Shown piece after piece: positions 18,286 to 28,567 of a stretch of 64,000 nucleotides of DNA; positions within the stretch are counted from its first letter, which is position 1; every line of letters begins with the position of its first letter. This DNA is from Nocardia altamirensis NBRC 108246 (lineage in GTDB: Bacteria; Actinomycetota; Actinomycetes; Mycobacteriales; Mycobacteriaceae). The stretch lies in contig NZ_BDAY01000011.1 in assembly GCF_001612685.1 (NCBI RefSeq), forward strand, positions 124,001 to 188,000. Direction: 5' to 3'. A program made the position numbers and the translations under genes. The notes beneath the pieces are model-generated. The model saw only the letters and a list, made by a program, of their open reading frames with translations. It searched no databases and was not told the origin of the DNA.

Positions 18286-18431
18286 TAGAAACCGCCAAAC
18301 CCGACCCGCATCGTTCCTGCCGAAGGCGCCGATGCGGCGCTCGACTGGGCGGCGGGAAATAGGGTGGACGGGGTTAGGTCCGGGTTGCTAGCGTCCTCCA
18401 GACCGTGACAACACGCCAGGAGGTGAGACCC

Positions 18432-20010
<1,579 letters not shown>

Positions 20011-20022
20011 TTTCACCCGAAT

Positions 20023-20054
20023 ACCCGAGACGGGCGAATGGGTCCGTCTCGGGT
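20023..20054. terminator. Hairpin terminator between convergent genes
   Basis: ACCCGAGACGG and its perfect complement (11 bp) with a 10-nt loop, placed 13 bp after the monooxygenase stop and before the end of the opposing DUF1918 gene. It has no U-tract. Confidence 0.7.
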
Positions 20055-20088
20055 CGAGATCAGGGGCCGCAGGCAACGAAGCCGTCAT

Positions 20089-20304
20089 TCAGGGAATCGC
20101 ACCGGCGCTTTCGCCCGCGGTCGGGAAATGGTGCACGAGCGTGTCCGGCCCTGGCGACATGAGGGTGTCGTGGCCGTCCTCGAACCGCACCCGATAGGGT
20201 GGCGTGCCGTTGGGGCCGAACACCTCGATGACTTCAGCCTGTCGATCCTGTTGGCCGGCAATGTGACCGCGCAGGAGTAGTCGGTCACCCACTGATGCTT
20301 GCAC
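20089..20304 (-). CDS. DUF1918 domain-containing small protein
   Basis: 71 residues from GTG 20304, which has GAGGAGG six bases upstream. The body reads ASVGDRLLLRGHIAGQQDRQAEVIEVFGPNGTPPYRVRFEDGHDTLMSPGPDTLVHHFP, the standard DUF1918 pattern: an SH3-like beta barrel common in actinomycetes, function unknown. The open frame extends further upstream, but that part does not resemble the family and lacks an RBS. It stands alone. Confidence 0.85.
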   Translation of the reverse strand: MQASVGDRLLLRGHIAGQQDRQAEVIEVFGPNGTPPYRVRFEDGHDTLMSPGPDTLVHHFPTAGESAGAIP

Positions 20305-20488
20305 GAGTAGCCTCCTCGTCCCCCGGAGCGCTGATCTGTCGAGTGAAAACGGTACGACTCGCATGGTGTAGTTCGGCCGTTTTCGGCCACTGTTCGCACA
20401 CTCGACACACCAAGCACCCCAACGAAACCCGACCGACCTGCGGCGCGCTGACAAGCGATTGTGCGACACCACAAACGCGGTGGCGCGA

Positions 20489-20896
20489 TCAAGACTCCGA
20501 ATTCGGCAAATCTGCACCGGCATCGCCACTTCGAGGCGGCGATTGCCGAACTTTCTTCTTCGCGCCGGGTCGCGATACGCCCTCGACGGCGAGGCAGATT
20601 CCGAAGACTCTGTCGTGGTTGGTCCAGCCGTTGACTCGGCCCCGGTTGTTGCTGATCTGCACTCGTCCTCGGGAGACGTCCAGCGCCGAGATCAGATGGA
20701 GGTAGACGGTTCCCGCGACTTTCGCCAGGACGATATCGCCGACCTCGAGTTTCGTCGGATCCACCGGCGCGACGGTAACCAAGTCTCGGCTGTGGATCAG
20801 CGGTACCATGGAGGAGCCCGTCGACCGGAACTCCACGAGACCGCCCGCGGCGACCCTGGCCGCAACAACATCCATCTTCCCCACGGACGACAGCAT
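20489..20896 (-). CDS. S24/S26-family serine peptidase-like protein
   Basis: 135 residues. FRSTGSSMVPLIHSRDLVTVAPVDPTKLEVGDIVLAKVAGTVYLHLISAL is the fold of LexA/signal-peptidase-type proteases, with Ser in GSSMVP as nucleophile. Instead of the usual Lys a His stands in VYLHLIS, as in Ser/His-type signal peptidases, and ISNNRGRVNGW is the typical follow-on strand. No transmembrane helix or DNA-binding domain is present, so it is neither a normal signal peptidase nor a repressor. It has no obvious substrate or partner gene nearby. Confidence 0.72.
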   Translation of the reverse strand: MLSSVGKMDVVAARVAAGGLVEFRSTGSSMVPLIHSRDLVTVAPVDPTKLEVGDIVLAKVAGTVYLHLISALDVSRGRVQISNNRGRVNGWTNHDRVFGICLAVEGVSRPGAKKKVRQSPPRSGDAGADLPNSES

Positions 20897-21092
20897 GCGC
20901 GAGCCCTCGAAATGATGTCCATGGAATTTCTCCGACCCCCTGGCGGTTCGTCGGAACTCTCGCGCCCGCGGTGAATCTCGAGCCCCGGAGGTTCGGAAAA
21001 ACTTTGCGGGCAGCGATGAGTTCTGTGACGGTGCTCCGTCCTATCTGGTGAACGCGCTACCAACCCGGCGCGACCGACCAGAAGGACCAGCA

Positions 21093-21530
21093 ATGACCAC
21101 CGCCAACCCCACCGCCCACTTCGCCGACGACGCCGCCTACCGCCCTGGCAAGATCCGCAACCGCGTCCTGTGGACCCTGCAGATCGTGCTCGGCCTGTTC
21201 TTCGTCATCGCCTCCGGCGGACCCAAGCTCGTCATCCCGAACACCTTGATGGACAACGCCCCCGAAAACCTGACCATCCCCCTCGGGCTGCTCATCTTCA
21301 TCGGCGTCGTCGAGGTCGCAGGCGGCATCGGGCTGATGGTGCCACGACTCAGCGCCCTGGCCGCAGCAGGACTGTCGGTCCTGACCGTGCTCGCCGCAGC
21401 CACCCAGGCCTTCATCGCCGACAAGCCCGCGATGGGAATCTTCCCGCTGGTACTCGCGGTGATCTTCGCCTGGATCGCCTACGAACGCCGCGCCACCCTC
21501 ACCGACCTGCGCAACACGCTCTCGCGATGA
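21093..21530 (+). CDS. DoxX-like integral membrane protein
   Basis: 145 residues from ATG 21093 (RBS GAAGGA). Four hydrophobic helices are visible: NRVLWTLQIVLGLFFVIASGGPKLV, LGLLIFIGVVEVAGGIGLMV, LSALAAAGLSVLTVLAAATQAFI and AMGIFPLVLAVIFAWIAY. The GPKL motif after helix 1 is typical of DoxX/DoxD-related proteins, which support membrane redox balance or small-molecule transport. It stands alone. The frame upstream to 21048 lacks an RBS. Confidence 0.82.
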   Translation: MTTANPTAHFADDAAYRPGKIRNRVLWTLQIVLGLFFVIASGGPKLVIPNTLMDNAPENLTIPLGLLIFIGVVEVAGGIGLMVPRLSALAAAGLSVLTVLAAATQAFIADKPAMGIFPLVLAVIFAWIAYERRATLTDLRNTLSR

Positions 21531-21725
21531 CACACCGCTGAGCACGACCGGCGATCGGTGGCCAACCCACCGATCGCCACTCGTGCGTGTACCGGATCGA
21601 TCGCTTGTCGGGGTTGGCGGCGATCGATCCCAGCGAGCGCGGCGACGAAAGATGGTTGTTCCCACTGGCGGTGGTGATGGCAGGATGAGATTCATGATCG
21701 AAAGAATCGAGTCCGTCGTCCGCCG

Positions 21726-22841
21726 ATGAGCGAGACACCCGAGCGAGAAGCGCTCGGATCCCGGATTGCCCTGTTCGACCATGCCCTTCGGCTACGCCGC
21801 GCGAATCCCGGCTCGCCACTTCCGGACGGCGGTTGTCCGTTCCCCGACGACGAGCGACATCCCGCGGGTCGGGGCATGACGATGCCGGAGCACGGGCCCC
21901 GCGCGGGCGCCGCGGCCGCCGCCGTGCTCGACACCCATTTCGCCAGACCGACGGCGGACCCCAGCGAGTTGGCCGAGGCGTTTCACGACGTATATGTGCC
22001 GATCCATCACAACGTACACATCGAGGCTGCCGCAGGTCGAGCCGATCCGGTGCGGGTCAGGAGGACCGGCCGGTGGCTCGTGCGGAACGCGAGTGATCGG
22101 TGCGCGGTCCGCATCGGACTTGCCTTGCTGGCCACCAGCTTCAAGAGGAAGGACATGTCGCTGATCCGAACGATCGGGCTGCTGGACAATTTCGGCGCAC
22201 TCGCCACGCACGCCCTCGATCGGCGGCTCGGCGGGTCCGCAGCACAGCTGTGGCTGGCCGCTCGGGTGACAGGCTGGGATCGGGTCTATGTCATCGAATC
22301 CCTGTGCAGGTCGCCCAGTGCAGCGGAGCGCTCTTGGTTGCTGCGCCATGGCCTCGGCGGTGACTATCTCGACCGGTACATCGCAGGCAAGATCGCCACC
22401 GCCACCTACCTGCACACCGCATTGACCGAGTCCGACCCGGACGACGAGCTGATCGACCACACCGGCAGCGTGCTGTTGCTCATGACGGACAGCAAGGGCA
22501 TGGGACAGACGCTCGGGTCCTATCCCCCCGCCGGGGCGGTGCTCGAGGCGTATGCCGAGCAGGTCGGCCGACTGGCACCGACAGTGGAGCGGTACTACCT
22601 CGCCGCGATGCTGGCGAGCTACGTAGATCAGGCGGAGAGTGAACACGCGAATTGGGTGATCGGTCGGCGCGAGCGAATCCGAGATGCCTTCCTGTCCCTG
22701 CTCAATCGACCAGACTGGACCGACGTCGCCCGTGCTGCGCTGACGGACGGTGACCGTCGAATCGCCTTTCTGGCCGAAGAACTCGCACCGCGATTTCCGT
22801 TGCAAGTCTTCGCCGATCCTCCCGCAACGGACGCTCGGTAG
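21726..22841 (+). CDS. Hypothetical protein, helical
   Basis: 371 residues, predominantly helical, no signal peptide and no membrane helix. I do not recognise a family. The region RRTGRWLVRNASDRCAVRIGLALLATSFKRKDMSLIRTIGLLDNFGALATHAL and the repeated short helices suggest a HEAT- or TPR-like solenoid. GC-rich codon use is like its neighbours and the reverse frame is less convincing. The first about 50 residues are low in pattern, so ATG 21876 is an alternative start. No strong RBS is seen at either start. Confidence 0.68.
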   Translation: MSETPEREALGSRIALFDHALRLRRANPGSPLPDGGCPFPDDERHPAGRGMTMPEHGPRAGAAAAAVLDTHFARPTADPSELAEAFHDVYVPIHHNVHIEAAAGRADPVRVRRTGRWLVRNASDRCAVRIGLALLATSFKRKDMSLIRTIGLLDNFGALATHALDRRLGGSAAQLWLAARVTGWDRVYVIESLCRSPSAAERSWLLRHGLGGDYLDRYIAGKIATATYLHTALTESDPDDELIDHTGSVLLLMTDSKGMGQTLGSYPPAGAVLEAYAEQVGRLAPTVERYYLAAMLASYVDQAESEHANWVIGRRERIRDAFLSLLNRPDWTDVARAALTDGDRRIAFLAEELAPRFPLQVFADPPATDAR

Positions 22842-23030
22842 GTCGCCCTCCTCATGGGCGGCAACCGAACTCGCATTGCAGCCGGTCATCGGGCTGACGC
22901 GGGCGACGGAAACCGATTGGTAGGTCATCGATTTCGGAGAAAGTAGGCCGATACTCGCGTGTCGCCTTTCTGCTGCGCCGACACTGACAGTGTGCGGCGC
23001 TAACGACGCATTCGTCCGTTCCTCGGGGAG

Positions 23031-23432
23031 ATGATCGACATGGTCCGGAAATCAGCCGTCACCGGTTTCGCTCTGGCTGCGCTGGCGGCGCTGCTGTGGA
23101 CCGCGCCAGATGCTTCGGCCTACGTCACCAGCGTGACGGTGTCCTCTGCGAGCAGCATCGATCTCGGCGGCGGCAAACACGGGACCACCTGCGCGTACAC
23201 CGTCACGGTCACCGGCAGCGCGAACGAATACGTGTGGCTCTACGACAGCAACGCCGCCACCTTCGGCACGCCACAGTTCTCGCTGGGTGCTACCGGTACC
23301 GGCACCTCGACCTGGACGCCAACCGCGACGGGCACGCACTACGTGCAGGCATGGTCCTACAACGGATCACAATGGGCGGTAATCGAAGTGGGCACCGGCG
23401 TCAACCTCGGCAGCGCGTGCGTGGTGCGTTGA
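23031..23432 (+). CDS. Small secreted beta-rich protein
   Basis: 133 residues; ATG 23040 is favoured because GGGGAG lies 9 bases before it and only directly abuts the ATG at 23031. Signal peptide MVRKSAVTGFALAALAALLWTAPDASA is clear. The mature part has an immunoglobulin-like run of strands (VTSVTVSSASSIDLGGGKHGTTCAYTVTVTGSAN, VWLYDSNAATFGTPQFSLGATGTGTSTWTPTATGTHYVQAWSYNGSQW) and two Cys, probably one disulfide. It resembles other small extracellular actinomycete proteins; its function is unknown. Confidence 0.78.
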   Translation: MIDMVRKSAVTGFALAALAALLWTAPDASAYVTSVTVSSASSIDLGGGKHGTTCAYTVTVTGSANEYVWLYDSNAATFGTPQFSLGATGTGTSTWTPTATGTHYVQAWSYNGSQWAVIEVGTGVNLGSACVVR

Positions 23433-23453
23433 CAGCAGCATTCCGGTTCTCGT

Positions 23454-23987
23454 CTAGTCGCTTCGCGCTCGGTCGACGGCCGCGCGGAATGCGTCGGCGT
23501 CGTCGACGCTGACGATGATCGCGCGGGCGACGACTCGACGCCAGCCCTGGGTGCGGGCGGGGACTTCCTCGGTGAGGTCGATGTGGACGAGCGCGGAAGC
23601 CGAAGAGCGAACGAGCAATAGGGTCGCCGAGTCGGCGTCGAAATCCAGACCGGTTTGGGCGGGTTGACGCGCAGTCGGGTGATAGGTGGCGGTGTCGCGG
23701 ATGACGCGCAGCGGGATATCGATGCCGGCGAGCCAGCCGAACCGCAGCCGCAGCCGTTCCCGGTCCAACCGATGGGAACTCCAGAGGGGCGACGCCATCG
23801 CGACAAGCAGTGCAGCGGTAGGTATTCCGAAGACGAGATCGACGGCCAGGGCGGCGAGCGGTGGCGCGTAGGCGCCGACCACCAGGTGGAGGACGCCCAC
23901 TTCCAGCACACCGAGGACGCTCACGCCCGCGAGCAGAGCCGCCCACGCACCTCGGCGACCGGCGCCGAAACGCGTGATCGCTGTCAT
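23454..23987 (-). CDS. Membrane protein of unknown function
   Basis: 177 residues from ATG 23987. Two N-terminal hydrophobic helices (AWAALLAGVSVLGVLEVGVLHLVVG and LAALAVDLVFGIPTAALLVAMA) are followed by a soluble beta-rich domain (LDRERLRLRFGWLAGIDIPLRVIRDTATYH, FDADSATLLLVRSSASALVHIDL), which resembles a PH-like membrane-associated domain. The ending SVDDADAFRAAVDRARSD is typical of such actinomycete proteins. It follows the FHA gene by 29 bp in the same direction. Confidence 0.72.
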   Translation of the reverse strand: MTAITRFGAGRRGAWAALLAGVSVLGVLEVGVLHLVVGAYAPPLAALAVDLVFGIPTAALLVAMASPLWSSHRLDRERLRLRFGWLAGIDIPLRVIRDTATYHPTARQPAQTGLDFDADSATLLLVRSSASALVHIDLTEEVPARTQGWRRVVARAIIVSVDDADAFRAAVDRARSD

Positions 23988-24016
23988 GCGACCGAGCGTA
24001 GTAGACCCGAGAGAAT

Positions 24017-25612
24017 TTACAGCTGACCGTGTTGAGAGTCGAACGTGACGACGCGACTGCCCAGTTGAACCTGCGCGCCGGGGGTCAGTTTGACGGGGTG
24101 GCCCGGGATCGCGCGGGTCCAGTCCTGATGGGCGGGTTGGCGGACATGGGTGCCGTTGGTGGACCCGCCGTCGACGACCGTGACATCCCAATCGATGAGC
24201 CGGATTTCGGCATGGGCGCGCGACATGCCACCGGATCGGTCTTCGAGACGGACGGGCCGGGCGCCGCGCGAGACGACCGCTTCGGCATGTTCGGGTTCGC
24301 GGCCGAGGACACAGTCGTTGTCGAGGACGAAGGAGGTGCCGTCGTCCAGCAGCAGCACCCCGAGCGGTGGGCGGACACCGTCGGTGAGGACACAGGTGAG
24401 CTGGTCCATGCGGATACCGCAGACCGCGCAGAAGGAGACTCGCGGATCGTTGAGATGGTCACGGGCGCACTTGAATCCCTTGATCACCACGCCCGGGCCT
24501 GGCTCGGGCGGGTCGGTGTCGAGGATGCGGGAGGTCAGCGCCGAGGCGATCCTGGTTTCATCCAGATCGACAGGCGTGCGGGCTTCGTCGGCGGGTGGCC
24601 GATAGTCGTGGTCCGGCGCGAATTCGTGCACGCTGGCCAGCGGGCCGGAATCGCTGGGACGGTCCGAGGGTTGTTCGGTGCCGGGATACGGCGTTTCCTG
24701 CGGCTGCGGTCCGGTATGCGATGCGGGAGTCGGGCGCGGCGAACCCGCAGCAGGCCCGTGCGGCGGCGCTGCGCTCGCGTGCGGCATGCTTTCGGCAGGC
24801 GTCACGCTCGGACTGCGTGCCGGAACGTCTTCCGCAGCACTCTCAGCCGATGTCTTCGACACGACGACGCGCGCCGGGGGCACATCCACGACCGGCCTCG
24901 GCCCCGAAACAGGTGACGCGACAGGCACCTCGGCGGGCTCCGGTCGCGACACCACCGGCGCACTCCCCGACCCTGCGTCGAGCATCGTTGCCGCATAAGA
25001 CGATTCATCACTCTTGCGCAGATCCAGCGCAGGCTCCGACGCAGGCTGCGACTCCGCGACCGGCGATTCGACCGGCGAAACGTCAGCCCCCGCGAACCAC
25101 AACACCGCCCCGGCCCCTGGCACCGTCCCATCCCCCAACCCGAAAACCCCACGCGCGGGCAACGTTTCCACCTCGCGCCCCACCTCGTCGACGAACAACC
25201 CGGCCCCGACCTCCGGCCCGGGCATCACCACCCGATCAACGGTGAACCCCGCCTCCCGCCCCCGCAACACCTGCGACCGCTCCGCCCCCGCAAGCACCGC
25301 CGACACCCCACCGTGCAGGAACACCGCGATCCCACTGTCCCCCGGCGTGATCACCCCGAACTCGACCGCGTCCTCGTCCCCGTTCGCCAACCCCATCAAC
25401 CAGTTGGTGGCCAACCGCGCCACCGTCCGCCCGCTGCGCCGCGGCTCGTTGGACGCCGCCTGCCCCACGATGTCCAGCAACGCCGTCATCGTGCGCGCCG
25501 CGATCGAATCCGCCGTCACCGCGGTCTCGAGCCGATGCGCGACCACCACGATCACACCGCCGGATCCGGCAACCAGGTGCCGTCCGGCCAGTACTTCGAT
25601 CTGTCTGCTCAC
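24017..25612 (-). CDS. FHA-domain protein with proline-rich linker
   Basis: 531 residues from GTG 25612, which overlaps the stop of the upstream membrane-protein gene (GTGA). Residues 1 to about 180 form an alpha/beta domain (IVVVAHRLETAVTADSIAARTMTALLDIV, then FGVITPGDSGIAVFLHGGV) that faintly resembles a phosphatase-like or sensor fold. A Ser/Pro/Ala-rich linker follows. Then FKCARDHLNDPRVSFCAVCGIRM has a C-x(n)-C-x2-C zinc-ribbon look, and the C-terminal FHA domain shows LGREPEH, GGMSRAHAEI and NGTHV. FHA domains bind phosphothreonine, so a Ser/Thr kinase partner is likely. It forms a three-gene unit with the two genes upstream. Confidence 0.84.
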   Translation of the reverse strand: MSRQIEVLAGRHLVAGSGGVIVVVAHRLETAVTADSIAARTMTALLDIVGQAASNEPRRSGRTVARLATNWLMGLANGDEDAVEFGVITPGDSGIAVFLHGGVSAVLAGAERSQVLRGREAGFTVDRVVMPGPEVGAGLFVDEVGREVETLPARGVFGLGDGTVPGAGAVLWFAGADVSPVESPVAESQPASEPALDLRKSDESSYAATMLDAGSGSAPVVSRPEPAEVPVASPVSGPRPVVDVPPARVVVSKTSAESAAEDVPARSPSVTPAESMPHASAAPPHGPAAGSPRPTPASHTGPQPQETPYPGTEQPSDRPSDSGPLASVHEFAPDHDYRPPADEARTPVDLDETRIASALTSRILDTDPPEPGPGVVIKGFKCARDHLNDPRVSFCAVCGIRMDQLTCVLTDGVRPPLGVLLLDDGTSFVLDNDCVLGREPEHAEAVVSRGARPVRLEDRSGGMSRAHAEIRLIDWDVTVVDGGSTNGTHVRQPAHQDWTRAIPGHPVKLTPGAQVQLGSRVVTFDSQHGQL

Positions 25613-26052
25613 AAGAACCTGCCACCTTGAAAACGCCACCGATGAAACACCACCCGCATCGGCCCGTTCACGATGAGCCAGAACACGATCCAGGTGAGGA
25701 TGAACTGAATGAGAAACGCGGTCAGCGACGGACGCAGCGTCTCGGGCAGCACAATGGTCGTCGTGCGCACGAGCACCCACATGAGCGCCCCCTCGTTGAC
25801 CATGGTGAGCAGACCGAACAGGGTTGGCCAGTCCTTTTCCCAGCGAAACTGTTGTAGAAAATGGTAGAGCAACTCCCACAGCACGCCGACCAGAACGGTG
25901 GCCAGCAGGATCGACAATGTGACCCGATAGGCCTGGCCGAGACTCAGCGATCCGGTCGGGAGGAACGGCGTGATGATCAGTGCGACAAAGCAGCCGATCA
26001 CGCCGAGCGCGAGCACACGGGTCTGGATTCGCCCGTTCAAGGTAGGAAGCAT
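25609..26052 (-). CDS. Four-helix membrane protein of the FHA module
   Basis: 147 residues from ATG 26052. Four membrane helices: VLALGVIGCFVALIITPFL, YRVTLSILLATVLVGVLWELLYHFL, LTMVNEGALMWVLVRTTTIVL and LTAFLIQFILTWIVFWLIVNG. I do not recognise a family. It overlaps both neighbours (its start lies 5 bp from the flavoprotein stop, and its stop overlaps the FHA start), so the three proteins are made together. It may be the membrane anchor for the FHA protein. Confidence 0.78.
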   Translation of the reverse strand: MLPTLNGRIQTRVLALGVIGCFVALIITPFLPTGSLSLGQAYRVTLSILLATVLVGVLWELLYHFLQQFRWEKDWPTLFGLLTMVNEGALMWVLVRTTTIVLPETLRPSLTAFLIQFILTWIVFWLIVNGPMRVVFHRWRFQGGRFL

Positions 26053-26056
26053 CAGC

Positions 26057-27598
26057 TCAGATCTTCTTGTTCGTAACCCATGACCACCACTGGCTTGTCG
26101 AGCGCAACGGACCCATCCTGCGGCAGAACCCCAGCGCCGCAAGATCGTCCGCGATCTCCTGCGCGGCGATCTGCAAACCGAGGAAGGTGTCGACCCCGAC
26201 GAACGGTCCACCCAAGGTCGCGCTACCGGATGCATAGATGCGTCCGGTGCCACTTCGGGTGCCGATCAGCTCGAATGTCGTGTCCACGTCGAGCCGTCCC
26301 ACCGGATTGCGCCCGGCACCAGCGTGATCGAGCAGATCGGCGAGCAACCGGTGCTCGCGGATGTCGGCTTCGAGCCCGGTGCAGTCGATGATGTAGTCGA
26401 CTGTCGTGTCGAACGGCTGGGTCGGCGGCGGAGTCGGCAACGGCGCCGAGGTGTCCGGAATGATCGTCGCGACAACACCTTGCCGTCCTTCGGCGGGCCG
26501 CGGCGCGCGCATGGTGCCCGCCATCACCTGGTACCAGCCTTGTTTACGCCCGCGGCGCAACTGTTCCTGCCACCCGTACCGGATCGGCGTATTGGTCCCC
26601 GAGATCTCCTTGTACGCCTCCGCCCGCTGCTCTCCTTGCAGCGTGCGCATCTTCTGCTTGAGTTGCCCGCCCCACACCGACTTCGGATAGTTGAATCCCT
26701 GATACGCCCACCCGTCGGCGCCCTTGCGCCGGTTGAACATATTCTTGCCGTGCGCCTTGGCCACGTAGGTGCGGAACAAATGCAGGATCTGCGTGTTCAA
26801 CTGCAACCGATCCCGATCGTCGATGAGCCGCTGCAACACCCGGCTCGCGACGATCCCGCTGCCGCGGATCAGGACCGTCCCCGGCCTGCGCTGCAACGCC
26901 TGATAGACGTGCTCGTGCGGCTCGTACGCGTTGACCACCCGCGTCGGATCGCGATGCGCTTCCCGGTATTCCTGCAGGTCCGGCAGCAGCTTCAGCCCTG
27001 GATAGCCCACGGCCACATGCACATACATGCTGCGGAACGCCAGCCGCTTGGTCGGCGTCGACCCGGCAGGCGGGGTGAGAATCGTGAAATACCCACCGCC
27101 GTGGCGCTTGCGCACCATGCGAACCTGCCCGCGATGCAACGAGCTCGCATACCCGATGCGACGGAACTCGCGTTCCATCCCGACGAACGCCTGCCCGGCT
27201 TTCGGCGTGTAATAGTTCGCGAAGATCGGCTCGACGAGCACGTTCCACAGCGGCTTGATCGTCTTGTCCGCGATGGCTTCCCGCACCGCGTACGACGGGA
27301 AGCCCCACATGTTGTCCGGTTCGGAAGCCGAGTCACTGCGCAGTCGTTCGCCGCGCGGAATCTGCGACACCCGCGTCAGATATTCGTAGGACGCCCACGG
27401 GTATTCCTGTGGACCCAGCACCGCCATCGACGCTGCGGGCACTCCGAAGATTCGGAGCGTGTCATAGGTGACGAACGAACCTATCCCACTGCCGATCGTC
27501 ACGAACGGCACATCTATCACCGGAATTCCGGCCCGGTCGAGCATTTCATCGGTCCACACGTCGGTTTCGACGAGGACCTGGGTCAGATCTCCCCGCAT
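26057..27598 (-). CDS. Dinucleotide-binding (FAD/NAD-type) protein of unknown function
   Basis: 513 residues from ATG 27598. Near the N-terminus PFVTIGSGIGSFVTYDTLRIFGVPAASMAVLGPQ has the G-x-G-x-x-G fingerprint of a Rossmann dinucleotide fold, and the far C-terminus IYASGSATLGGPFVGVDTFLGLQIAAQEIADDLAAL is like the second FAD-binding motif of flavoprotein oxidoreductases; TVDYIIDCTGLEADI in between is also typical. No named enzyme is recognised. First gene of the unit with the membrane and FHA proteins. The open frame upstream to 27922 lies in the intergenic region. Confidence 0.75.
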   Translation of the reverse strand: MRGDLTQVLVETDVWTDEMLDRAGIPVIDVPFVTIGSGIGSFVTYDTLRIFGVPAASMAVLGPQEYPWASYEYLTRVSQIPRGERLRSDSASEPDNMWGFPSYAVREAIADKTIKPLWNVLVEPIFANYYTPKAGQAFVGMEREFRRIGYASSLHRGQVRMVRKRHGGGYFTILTPPAGSTPTKRLAFRSMYVHVAVGYPGLKLLPDLQEYREAHRDPTRVVNAYEPHEHVYQALQRRPGTVLIRGSGIVASRVLQRLIDDRDRLQLNTQILHLFRTYVAKAHGKNMFNRRKGADGWAYQGFNYPKSVWGGQLKQKMRTLQGEQRAEAYKEISGTNTPIRYGWQEQLRRGRKQGWYQVMAGTMRAPRPAEGRQGVVATIIPDTSAPLPTPPPTQPFDTTVDYIIDCTGLEADIREHRLLADLLDHAGAGRNPVGRLDVDTTFELIGTRSGTGRIYASGSATLGGPFVGVDTFLGLQIAAQEIADDLAALGFCRRMGPLRSTSQWWSWVTNKKI

Positions 27599-27825
27599 TT
27601 TCCGCACTCTACCGGCAGATTCTTTCCGATTACTTGTGATCACCTTGGTGCAGCGGCACATCGCTGGTGACGCGCGGTCGGACACTCCGGACGCCTGCCT
27701 CGAACCCGACAGGGTTCGGATGCCGACTGCCGTTGCGCAGCGCCCGGAAGCGCAGCGACCAGCCCCGACCGCGACGCGCGCAGGGGATGTGGCGGAAGAT
27801 GCCACGCGCACCCGCATCGCCGACG

Positions 27826-27831
27826 TAGCAT
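27826..27831 (+). promoter_or_regulatory. -10 element TAGCAT for a leaderless transcript
   Basis: TAGCAT fits the actinobacterial TANNNT -10 motif. It ends 6 bases before the GTG start at 27838 of the response regulator gene, which has no Shine-Dalgarno sequence. This spacing is what is expected when transcription starts at the start codon. Confidence 0.5.
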
Positions 27832-27837
27832 TCGATC

Positions 27838-28248
27838 GTGGCCGACGCGATCCGTTCCACCCCTCTGCGGGTCCTCGTGTACAGCAACGACGCCGATACC
27901 AGGCGCCAGGTGATGCTGGCACTTGGCAAACACCCGCACCCCGAACTACCGGCTTTCGACTACCTCGAAGTGGCCACCGGCCCCGTGGTGATCGAGCAGA
28001 TGGACGCCGGCGGCATCGACCTCGCCATCCTCGACGGTGAGTCAGCGCCGACGGGCGGGCTCGGCATCGCCAAGCAACTCAAGGACGAGATCGACCATTG
28101 CCCACCGGTGCTCGTGCTCACCGGACGCCCGGACGACGCCTGGCTCGCCAAGTGGTCGCGGGCCGAGGCCGCGGTCTCGCATCCGATCGATCCGATCCGT
28201 CTCACCGAGGCGGTCGTCGGAGTGCTGCGCAATCGTTCAGCAGCCTGA
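27838..28248 (+). CDS. Response-regulator-like receiver protein upstream of nuo
   Basis: 136 residues, a single receiver domain without a DNA-binding output domain: PLRVLVYSNDADTRRQVMLAL (strand 1), IDLAILDGESAPTGGLGIAKQL with the phospho-acceptor-position Asp, PPVLVLTGRPDDAWLAKWSRAEAAVSHPIDPIRLTEAV with the late conserved Thr and Pro region (Lys is replaced by His). It corresponds to Rv3143, which lies beside nuoA in Mycobacterium tuberculosis. GTG start without RBS, probably leaderless. A hairpin separates it from nuo. Confidence 0.84.
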   Translation: MADAIRSTPLRVLVYSNDADTRRQVMLALGKHPHPELPAFDYLEVATGPVVIEQMDAGGIDLAILDGESAPTGGLGIAKQLKDEIDHCPPVLVLTGRPDDAWLAKWSRAEAAVSHPIDPIRLTEAVVGVLRNRSAA

Positions 28249-28296
28249 CCCACCCCCATTCATGCAGACTGTGTATTAATCAGTCGCCTCCAAGCC

Positions 28297-28331
28297 GTGC
28301 CCGTCGGATCCAACAGGAATCCGGCGGGCAC
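28297..28331 (+). terminator. Hairpin terminator after the receiver gene
   Basis: GTGCCCG-T-CGGAT pairs with ATCCG-G-CGGGCAC: 12 bp with one mismatch and a 9-nt loop, beginning 48 bp after the receiver gene. It probably insulates the nuo promoter region (28249-28737). Between here and nuoA the remaining notable element is the Crp-like site and hairpin at 28568-28600. Confidence 0.6.
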
Positions 28332-28567
28332 GCTGCGTTCGGTACTGCTACCGGCGTTGCGGCGATGTCGCCGTCGGCGACCCGTGGCAGGTTTGCGCGC
28401 GATGCCGAAAACGTCGGTACCAGCGACACTTTCGGGTAACCGACTGGCCGGTCAACCAACGTCACGTGACAACACGCGGGATTACCCCCGTTTCAGTCAT
28501 GAATCGAAGTCACGAATTAGATCAAACGCAGCAGTCAATCGCGTAGCACTCAGAGCGATCAGTTGTA

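Noticed and set aside
18292..18431. Rifamycin-associated element upstream of rox
   Set aside because: I looked for the GC-rich palindrome known upstream of rifamycin-inactivation genes and did not find a match.
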